64,000 nucleotides of DNA from Archegozetes longisetosus (lineage: Eukaryota; Arthropoda; Arachnida; Sarcoptiformes; Trhypochthoniidae), in the NCBI GenBank assembly GCA_018873245.2, contig JAEMBT020000004.1, positions 1,332,573 through 1,396,572 on the forward strand, read 5' to 3'. The translations under genes were made by a program, and so were the position numbers. Positions 54,401-61,730 of this stretch are shown one piece after another. The number at the start of each line of letters is the position of its first letter. The first letter of the stretch is position 1. The notes under the pieces are model-generated. The model saw only the letters and a program-made list of their open reading frames with translations. It was not told where the DNA came from and made no database searches.

Positions 54401-57400
54401 TACCTCACCAACTATTGGGATTCCCAGGCGAAGACTTAGTGATAAAAGTGGTTCTTTGCCAACAGGTCTCGGTTTAGGGTCTGCTAATAGTAATAACACG
54501 AATAATGGAAGTAATAATAACAGTAATACTAATAACGGTAGTAATAGTGATATTAGAGATAATTGTAATGTCAATCTATCAACTGGTCAGCCATCGAATC
54601 CAACTTCACTGCCTGACTCGCCTGCCCGAAGACGCATTGCTGAGAGAAGTAACTTAGATATAACTGAAGGTATGAGTAGGAGAAAACTTTTTTTGAAGCT
54701 TCAAAGTTTTTATATAAAGTTTTCAAACTTTTTGTTCTAAGATTTTCAGATTCATTTTTCGGAATAGTAACAAAAATATCGATTATATTGAGCTTTAATT
54801 TGAGCTTGTTTGAAAAAACTTTTATCATATCATATGTTTAGAGAGTATTTAATTATTAATGTTTATTGGGAATTAGTTGTTGAAAACTTAATCAATTAAA
54901 TTAAATTATTCTATAAGCTAATTTCAATAAATTCTATTTTTTGCTATAACAAGTAATAAAAAAAATGTCAATCAATATAAGCAGATAGTTTTCATAAGAT
55001 TTTCTGAATTGAAAATTTTGAAAAACTAACTTTTACTTTTAATGTTTTAAATAGAAATAACAAGAAATCGTGAATTCTATAAGAGCGCTGAAGTTCGACC
55101 TCCATTCACTTATGCATCGCTTATTAGACAGGTATCTATCGATTAATTACTCAAATTGTTAAATCGATCGGTTATTTACTAGCAAAAATATTCTTGTCGA
55201 TTATCAAAGAAAATTTAAAAACATCTGTCAACTCTTTTTTCTCGTGATCATAATTAGTTGTTTAATTAGATACTTTCGAAGTAATAATAATAAAATTACG
55301 AATAATTAGCTTAAAAGTTATATGAATTATAGAAATCGCATGTGATATGCAATTAGGATAAGAAATTTATTCCAATAGTTAAGAATTTTTTATCCATTTC
55401 TTTTGATAATCTTTTTTCGTTTGTAGCTAATCTATCCTATCATGCAATCTATTGAGAGTTAGGATTACTCCTAGTTATTAACTAATTTAAGTTTATTGTG
55501 CTTCAATTTTGAGCCAATAAGTTGTAGACACTTTCAGAGCTTTGATAATCATTTTCAAAATTTAATTGTAAAATTTCAGACTAAACGAAAAATGAAGGTG
55601 GAGAAAACATAAGTTTACCAGTAAACTAACTTGAATTGAATTTTAAAGATAGCTAAGTAAATGCTCATTTTAATAAGAGAACACATAAAAGCATAAATCT
55701 AAGCAATATTACTGTTTGCATTACTGCTTGCGTTCAAATATTATTTATATTGTATGTTATTGACAGTATTGTATTGATTTTTTATCGCAAATTCTTATTA
55801 CAAATAGGCTATCATTGAATCTCCTGAGAAACAATTAACTCTAAATGAAATATACAACTGGTTTCAAAACACATTCTGCTATTTCAGGAGAAACGCTGCA
55901 ACTTGGAAGGTATGCACACAATTATTTAATAAATGTATATTTATCAATTACACAACATCAATGTTCGACAATCGGAGCAAACACAATGTTCAACATATTA
56001 AATATTAAGCTAGATTCAAGGACAACATATTTTGGTCTACAGAATCACAATTTTCACAAATAATTATTAAAATGCTATTTATTCATGTTTATATGTTATA
56101 TATGAGCATCAATTCAGTTTAAGTTCGATAACTAAGTAATAGATGAGACAAATTTCTAGAAAACTCTGAGGATAAGTTATTCCTCTTATGTAGTTATCAA
56201 ATTGATTTTCGAATAGTTGTCTTTTGCAAACAAAAATGTCAATCATAATGCTAGTGTTAGTCAAAACATTTGGTTTACTGGTCCAAATTAATGGTAGACC
56301 AAATCGTTAAATTATTTAACATTGATTTACAGAGCCTAGTTAGAGACAAAATATCCTGAAACTACCTAACCTAACCTATACTATGATATATCCACTAGAA
56401 TGCTGTTCGACACAATCTTAGTCTTCATAAGTGTTTTATGCGTGTCGAGAACGTAAAGGGTGCCGTTTGGACTGTTGATGAAATTGAATTTTACAAAAGG
56501 AGACCACAGCGTCTTCAAGAACGAATTTCTTCTACTTCCGGTTCCGGGTATGTTATTATCGAAACTTAAACGAACAAAATACTATTCCTCTTCCTGCTAC
56601 CTCTAATCTGTGCCCAAAGTACCTATAAATTAACCTAAAATACCTAAAAATAAAAAATCTGTAGCCATAATTGTATAATATAACAAGTCTAGAATTGGAT
56701 TTGCAATAATTTATAACTTCATAAATGTTTTACAAGAATTGAGGACGATTTAGGCTCCTATTGGACTTGCGATGACATCGAATTCAATAATAAGCGACAT
56801 CTGACTCGAGGTAGACCCAAAAGAAGTTCTTTGCCTGTAAAGTGAGTTAAGCTTTTGTCTTTTAAATAAATATAATTTTTAGCCCCTTTACATTATTAGA
56901 AGAGTCATTCTGATCATGAAAAGTCTTCATTACTAATGAATTATTCTAAAAACCTATTTATTATAAGCTTTGATAAAGTTATAATTTATTACTTTTTTCA
57001 AGAATAGAGAAAAAAGTTTTCTTAATAGGAGAAAAAATATTAGTTTTTCAAAAGTTTTAATAACTTATTAGCAGTCATTAGATTGAAAAAGTAGTTAATC
57101 AGAGAAATAATACTTAAAAAGAAATGAAATATTAAGATAAGAGAGAAATTCGTTTATATTTTTTCGCTAAATAAATACTTTTTCGAAAACTCAATAATAA
57201 TAGTTTTGCCTCATTAATAACAAGTCATTTAAGTTATAATCACATTAATAGCTTTAAATATTTCTTTTTATTACTTATTTGACTGACTTTTTTTATGCAC
57301 TAATAAAGCATTTCGTAACTTATTGCCTATTATTTTGAGAACACTTATAAATAAAATCCTACTTAATATGAAATCTAATAATTGATGAATATTTTCTCTT

Positions 57401-58422
57401 TTTTCTATCAGACCCATCTCAATGTCAAACACAGAACCCATCAATCGTTCTCTACTAACAAGTGGACAAGCAAATAGTGCTCCAAATAGTGCTTCGATTA
57501 ATTATGGGGATTCGCTAAACGCTTCATTACAGGTAATTAATCAAAATATACAACTCATAATTTCATTAAACTCGTGTAAGATAGAAATGGATGGAAGATA
57601 GTCTAAGAGAACACCTAGTTGCAAAATTCATTTCAAATATTACCGGAAAACCAATAGACTCCTACTGAACAACATGAGGATATTTTTTTGCAAATACTCA
57701 AATTCATTTTGACACACTTGCAGAATATTCTTCAAGTTCTTAGCACTAGAAAGTTTTTTGATAATTGAAGTCTATTTTTAATTAACATAACTTACAATGA
57801 AAGTTGAATTTCTTAATAAGACTTAAGTGAAAAAACAAATTTTTGAAATATTTGCATTATTGCAAGACTCTCATAACCAAATAGCATGGATTACGGAACA
57901 GGGTTCTCTATTTGTAGAAAAACTCATTAAGAACTAGGTATAAAAATCTAATAAAAAGATAAATATGTCGAAAGGTAGAAGCCGAATAATTTTCATTATA
58001 AGTGAAAATAATAGTTGTCCAGAAATACTTAATCGAATAACAATCTTAATGGTTAGGCATTATCCGAGTCAGCACTTCCGTCATTCCTTCGCAATTTGGC
58101 TGGCCCTCTATCGACCACCTCGGGTTCACCGCACGGCTCGCCGACTGGTTCTCCGCGGAGATATAGCGAGGGAGATATGGCAGACGAAGAATTCGACGAA
58201 GATGATGGCTACGAAGACGACGGAGTTATGGATGAGGCCCAAGACCTAACTCTAAGAAGTGATAACAATAATAGAAATACTAATAATATTAGAGATAATG
58301 ATAGAAACGATACACAAAATGATGATCATTGTAATGATAGTAATAATAGCGCGGATAAAAATTCTGGACTTAAGTTGCAAATTGTTGCGAATGATAGCGA
58401 ATGTGAGAAACAGTCAGTTTAG
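42633..58422 (+). CDS. FoxP: FoxP forkhead transcription factor, whole gene (10 coding exons)
   Basis: Join 42633-42782, 50620-50880, 51834-52212, 53255-53558, 54093-54669, 55055-55131, 55808-55909, 56399-56547, 57412-57532, 58057-58422. All junctions are GT-AG and in phase. With one frame correction in exon 5 the product is about 827 residues. Domain order matches the FoxP family: Q-rich N-terminus (51-137), Asn/Ser-rich and Q/L-rich region (138-263), C2H2 zinc finger (Cys331, Cys336, His349, His354), leucine zipper (about 366-395), forkhead (about 571-650) and an acidic tail. FoxP proteins are nuclear repressors that dimerise through the zipper and bind DNA through the forkhead recognition helix, here [10 protein letters not shown] at 620-629. 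The first in-frame ATG after the 42626 acceptor was taken as start. Introns range from 385 to 7837 nt. Odd points are the exon 5 frameshift and a decayed duplicate of exon 8. The family assignment is secure; the exact 5' structure is unknown. Confidence 0.97.
45401..45452. repeat. (GA)n microsatellite in FoxP intron 1
   Basis: About twenty-six GA units. Confidence 0.97.
48745..48766. repeat. CTCACT tandem repeat
   Basis: About three and a half CACTCT units in FoxP intron 1. Confidence 0.8.
50620..50880 (+). CDS. FoxP: FoxP coding exon 2, Q/L-rich region
   Basis: Phase 0 on both sides; 87 codons. It encodes [19 protein letters not shown] followed by [11 protein letters not shown], which corresponds to the conserved family segment around LSPQQLQALLQQQ that precedes the vertebrate polyglutamine tract. 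Acceptor TTTTTAACAG, donor GTATTT (a weak match). Confidence 0.93.
51834..52212 (+). CDS. FoxP: FoxP coding exon 3, Asn/Ser-rich and Q/L-rich region
   Basis: Starts [12 protein letters not shown] (residue 138). It then has a stretch of about 40 residues dominated by Asn, Ser and Thr coded mainly by AAT/AGT repeats, a Ser/His-rich stretch, and a Q/L-rich helix-like segment ([16 protein letters not shown]) ending SSQRQYIL. The donor is TTAG|GTTTGT, phase 1. Vertebrate FoxP2 has polyglutamine in the corresponding region. Confidence 0.9.
53255..53558 (+). CDS. FoxP: FoxP coding exon 4, zinc finger
   Basis: Begins with two bases completing Gly264, then [15 protein letters not shown], matching the family segment LSPAEIQQLWKEV. 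The C2H2 finger reads CKWPGC, then twelve residues, then H-x4-H (HLNLEH), followed by [11 protein letters not shown], nearly identical to other FoxP proteins. The exon ends in phase 2 at CAG|GTATCT-like sequence. The first 55 codons are Ser/Asn-rich and poorly conserved. Confidence 0.96.
54093..54669 (+). CDS. FoxP: FoxP coding exon 5, leucine zipper and linker, with a frame break
   Basis: Starts [20 protein letters not shown], the conserved FoxP leucine zipper needed for dimerisation, then AINLGPNG (compare PLNLV in vertebrate FoxP, a CtBP contact). The frame stops at TGA 54349, but the next frame, open from 54324, continues with [18 protein letters not shown] and [11 protein letters not shown], the counterpart of the family motif IRRRHSDK. 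The shift lies between 54324 and 54348, at or near the CTCTCT at 54343-54348. Removing one CT restores a single frame. A GC-AG intron at 54282-54325 is an alternative. The exon ends in phase 1 before GTATGA. Confidence 0.9.
55055..55131 (+). CDS. FoxP: FoxP coding exon 6, start of forkhead
   Basis: Encodes [19 protein letters not shown] followed by IRQ, the beginning of the forkhead domain (helix 1). 77 nt, phase 1 to phase 0. Acceptor TTTTAAATAG, donor GTATCT. Confidence 0.97.
55808..55909 (+). CDS. FoxP: FoxP coding exon 7, forkhead helices 1-3
   Basis: Encodes [19 protein letters not shown], then [15 protein letters not shown], an almost invariant FoxP forkhead segment. 34 codons, phase 0 on both sides; donor GTATGC. 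Ending at TWK allows the next exon (starting with Asn) to be exchanged without changing this part. Confidence 0.98.
56366..56375 (+). promoter_or_regulatory. tandem branch-site-like CTAAC motifs before exon 8a
   Basis: Two overlapping-register CTAAC motifs lie 24-30 nt upstream of the exon 8a acceptor at 56398, within an ACCTAACCTAACCTA run. CTAAC fits the metazoan branch-point consensus and the distance is typical. The run also equals the arthropod telomere unit CCTAA, but at under three units that is probably coincidence. Confidence 0.45.
56399..56547 (+). CDS. FoxP: FoxP coding exon 8 (8a), recognition helix and wing
   Basis: Encodes [19 protein letters not shown] and then [19 protein letters not shown], i.e. 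the DNA recognition helix and wing of the forkhead, then a Ser-rich stretch. 149 nt, phase 0 to phase 2, donor GG|GTATGT. The acceptor (TATATCCACTAG) has little pyrimidine tract but is preceded by tandem CTAAC branch-site-like motifs at 56366-56375. A duplicate copy of the same length begins 145 nt downstream. Confidence 0.97.
56693..56841 (+). pseudogene. FoxP: second, degenerate copy of FoxP exon 8 (8b)
   Basis: Exactly as long as exon 8a (149 nt), starting after TCTAG at the same codon position and ending in the same phase before GTGAGT. Codon by codon it reads NWICNNL[15 protein letters not shown], then [18 protein letters not shown]. The LHKCF, WT, D and IEF positions match 8a, and RHLTRGRP resembles the alternative forkhead ending I recall from insect FoxP. 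TAA at 56714-56716 replaces the conserved Ser, and the Arg and His of RHN are lost. It is therefore either a decaying mutually exclusive exon or, using the internal acceptor ending at 56736, an in-frame 105-nt cassette (56737-56841). Which one applies is not resolved. Confidence 0.75.
57412..57532 (+). CDS. FoxP: FoxP coding exon 9
   Basis: 121 nt. One base completes the codon left open by exon 8a (or 8b); the exon then encodes [15 protein letters not shown] and later [11 protein letters not shown], matching the family GYGAALNASLQ downstream of the forkhead. Acceptor TTTTTTCTATCAG, donor CAG|GTAATT, phase 0. Confidence 0.93.
58057..58422 (+). CDS. FoxP: FoxP coding exon 10, acidic C-terminus
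   Basis: Begins [16 protein letters not shown], continuing the family AALAESSLPLL segment, then a Ser/Pro-rich stretch ([18 protein letters not shown]), an Asp/Glu block, [10 protein letters not shown], and a long Asn/Asp-rich tail of AAT/GAT codons. It ends ECEKQSV with TAG at 58420-58422. Acceptor ATGGTTAG. Confidence 0.93.
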   Translation, partial: ALSESALPSFLRNLAGPLSTTSGSPHGSPTGSPRRYSEGDMADEEFDEDDGYEDDGVMDEAQDLTLRSDNNNRNTNNIRDNDRNDTQNDDHCNDSNNSADKNSGLKLQIVANDSECEKQSV

Positions 58423-58678
58423 GGCTTTGCAAGAGATGGTCGTCTGAACATTTTAGTACTTTTATGTTTTTTGAGCAGTCGTTGGGCTAAAATATAGTTT
58501 TTTAATTAACCATTCGTTTAAACACTTTTTTGGTCGAAACATATATTAAACACACAATTAATTGCTAGTCGTTTCATATGATTAAACTCAAAATAAGAAA
58601 TTTTCAATTTTTTTGTTGTTAAGGTTTTTTCGATAAGAAAATTGCAGAACAGATGAAAACTTTTGATGTGAATAGGGT

Positions 58679-58684
58679 AATAAA
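58679..58684 (+). terminator. candidate FoxP poly(A) signal
   Basis: AATAAA about 257 nt after the FoxP stop; another AATAAA is at 58981-58986. In AT-rich DNA such hexamers occur by chance. Confidence 0.35.
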
Positions 58685-60202
58685 ACGTTTTAGAGACAAC
58701 TTTTAGTTTAAAATCAACTTTAAGCTCTTTTATGCAAATTGTTTGTATTGAGAGATAAGTCAATCATTTTCTTGAATCGAAATAATGATAAGAAAAAATA
58801 TTTAAAAACTTTTACCGACAAGTATTTCAGTCCAAAAATATTTTTTCTCAACGGTAATCGTTTAAAAAAGTAATTTTAAAGCATATCATAGGATAGAAAG
58901 TAAGAACTTGTTTTCTTCGATGAAAATTTGGGTAGTCTTCAAATACAAGTCAATTCGATTCTTATAATCAACTTCTTAGTAATAAATTCATAGACATTTT
59001 TAGTGCCGTCCGATTTACAAGTCGTTCATATCAAACAATGAGTGAAACGCTTTACAAAATACTTTTATTAAGTTTTATTCATTTTTTCGATTAAGGATTT
59101 CTAAAAAGAATATAGTTTTACATAAACACTCAAAATTCATTTCATATGATATCGCGATTGAAGAGAGAAAACCAACTTTTTTCTAATAAGAAAAACTTTT
59201 GAAGTTGTCATTCTTGCTGAAAATCTCAATTAGAGTTGAAGTGAGACAAAAACATTTTTTAAATTTGCGGACTTCTTTCCTTTATGAACATCGAAATGAA
59301 TAGTAAATCATTGAATTGGAGAACAGTTAAGGTTTAAGTAATTGAATATAAAACACGACATATCCTTCAAATTTGAGACAATGTAAAGTAATTATTCAAT
59401 ATAATTAAGTATATTATATACGAAGAATACAAAAATCTTATAAATATATAAATATTATATAAATATTAATTATAGAGTTCTACCTCTTTTGCCTATTTAT
59501 TAACTATAAATAAGATAAATATGTTTTAGAATAAATAGATAAAAATTTGAGAAAATTACACAAACAAATTGTAATAAATATTACAAGAAAATTGGCACAC
59601 GAAAAAGTTATTGATCTAGAAGTAAGACATAAATGTTGATCAAATAGTGAAACAATTTTTTCAATACCTAACAACCCAAACAACCCGAAAACAAATTTAG
59701 AGTTAATTAGATGTTTGATTATTGAAAACTCTACTTATTTTTTTAGTAACCCCAGTAACCGCAGAAATTATCGGTAGACAAAAATTGTTTGATCAACTTT
59801 TTTTAGTAACTATTCATTAGATGTCATTTTTTGTTTATAACAGAACTGTGTGAGACAAAAAAGGTTTTTCTGTTCTTAAAGAGTTGTAAAACTTTTTATT
59901 TTCTTTTCATTCTTATTGTTCGAATTGAGTGTCAAATTCATTATTAATTAATCTTCCATTAAGTATAAGATAAATAATTTGATTGTTTTGACCAAAGAGC
60001 TGATTAAAAAATTTAAGCTTTTTTGTAATTTCAAATTCAAAAACATTTATGTATAAAAGAGAAATCGTATAAAAAATTGATAGAAAACTCATATTAATTA
60101 TAATGAATAAAATGTTTTTTCAGAAGTTCATTTTTTCAAATTAATTCTAAATTTTGCGTTTAAAAGGATAGTTTAGGAATAAGTTAAGTACTTTATAAGA
60201 TA

Positions 60203-60268
60203 AGATGAGCGCCCAACGGATAAAGTGTTGAGGAAGCAGAGAATCTGAAGATTCAGGCTTTGGTCCTA
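60203..60268 (+). pseudogene. decayed tRNA(Arg)-like sequence or SINE head
   Basis: GCGCCCAACGGATAAAGTG resembles the D-arm/A-box of tRNA-Arg (GCCCAATGGATAAGGCG), and GAAGATTCAGGCTTTGGTCC resembles its variable loop and T-arm with a degenerate B-box. The anticodon arm does not pair and is about 4 nt too long. A functional tRNA is unlikely; a pseudogene or the head of a tRNA-derived SINE fits better. Confidence 0.33.
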
Positions 60269-61580
60269 TGACATTTCTTATATTGTTCAATATTAGACTC
60301 GGGCACATCACGTATAGCGAATGTATCACTTTAGAACGCCCAGTGGGCGATAGTAAGTATAATAAAATAACAGTAGTCCTTATAAATGAATGGGTCTCTT
60401 AACTAACAAATTGTATCAAAGCATTCAATTAGAGGTCTAAAACTATCAGCTTTAAGAATTAAGAGAGACAATTGTTTGCAAAGTAGTCATTTTTCCATCT
60501 TTCAGAAAACCTTTTACTAGTTTTAACCTAACATTTTTTTGGTCATATTTTTTGGATCAAATTTCTATCTTTATTAGATTAACTGGTCCTTAAACTTGAA
60601 TTTAGTTTAAGATTAACACCCAAAACCAAAAATTGAATATCGATTTCATAGAAAAAGTTTAGAGCTAATTAAGTGTTTGATTGCTTAAAACCCTAATTAT
60701 TATTTTTAGTGAATGAACAAATTTTAAAAATTGAATTTGATGCTACTTTAATTTGGCTACAAAGGAACTGACTGAAAAGTTTTATCTTAAACTCTTCAAT
60801 CGACGGCTTAGGAAAATTTGGACAAGTTCCGAAACTTTTTATTGTTTGAAAATTTAATTATTTATTGTTTGACTAGCAATAAGAATTTATGTCAATTGCT
60901 CGTTACATTTTTCATATATATATATATATATGATTTGAATTCGTAAAACCCTACAACACTTCCGTATATATAATAATATTTAAATTAGTTGATCGGTTAC
61001 ACAATCAGAAATCTTTATGTATTTAAGAGCGAAATAATGAATAAAAGGCACAAAATTGGAAAAGAATGTTAAATTAAAGTTAATACTAATGAAAAGTCAT
61101 GCAAACTAAACATAAAAAACAATTGCTGTTTGAGAGTGTTGAACAAACTGTAACTCATTGAAATTATAATTAAAACAAAATCAATTCTGTCATAATTGAG
61201 TAAAAGACAACGATTCAATAGAAGAAAACTTTGTTCACAAAATCCTTTGGACTAAAAACATGAGAACTTTAATTTCTATCAAGAATTAGAAAATTAAAAA
61301 AAGTTACATCAATTTGACTACAATTTGACTTAAATAGTTCCTAAATGGAAGATATAGGATTCGAGACTAAAGGGGGATGCAAAAAAAAACAGAATAAAGT
61401 TGAAAGCCATATTTGACGTCAGAATCAATTTATATTACAATAAAAAGTGTGAGAAAAGGTTTCACAGATGAGAAAATATGAAATAATCAGTTAATTAACT
61501 GTCTGAGACATGTTTTGCATCCAAAAAGTTGTTTTCAATTTGAAAAAGTTTTGTTTTCAATTAAAACCTAGTTTTCTCAA

Positions 61581-61730
61581 TTATTCTTTACGGGCGCGAG
61601 TTTTGCGTAAACGTGGTGAAGAACGGACTGGAGCTACTTCTTCCTCTTCTTTTTCGGATTCCTCTTCTGTTTTTTCTGCATCTTCTTCTTCGATTTCTTC
61701 TTCTACTTCTTCAACATCCACGTCTTCAGC
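61581..61730 (-). CDS. CNX: calnexin last exon, acidic cytosolic tail
   Basis: 49 codons plus TAA (61581-61583). Almost entirely Glu/Asp/Val followed by the basic end [14 protein letters not shown], equivalent to NRSPRNRKPRRE in vertebrate calnexin, which helps retention in the ER. Acceptor CCCAAAAG. Confidence 0.93.
   Translation of the reverse strand, partial: AEDVDVEEVEEEIEEEDAEKTEEESEKEEEEVAPVRSSPRLRKTRARKE

Larger units (their letters stand above)
50881..58056 (+). other. FoxP introns 2-9
   Basis: Introns of 953, 1042, 534, 385, 676, 489, 864 (8a to 9, containing 8b) and 524 nt, all GT-AG. They are AT-rich. Apart from exon copy 8b I see no further coding sequence in them, and no third copy of exon 8. 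Confidence 0.8.
58423..61580. other. intergenic region between convergent FoxP and calnexin
   Basis: About 3.2 kb holding both 3' UTRs. No coding frame. Contains AATAAA hexamers for FoxP, a minus-strand ATTAAA at 61268-61273 that could serve calnexin, the tRNA-like sequence, and a short AT run near 60919. Confidence 0.7.

Noticed and set aside
54320-54574. 84-codon minus-strand Leu-rich frame.
   Set aside because: Antisense shadow of the Asn/Ser-rich part of FoxP exon 5.
57965-58249. 94-codon plus-strand frame over FoxP exon 10.
   Set aside because: Different frame from the conserved [16 protein letters not shown] reading; a shadow.
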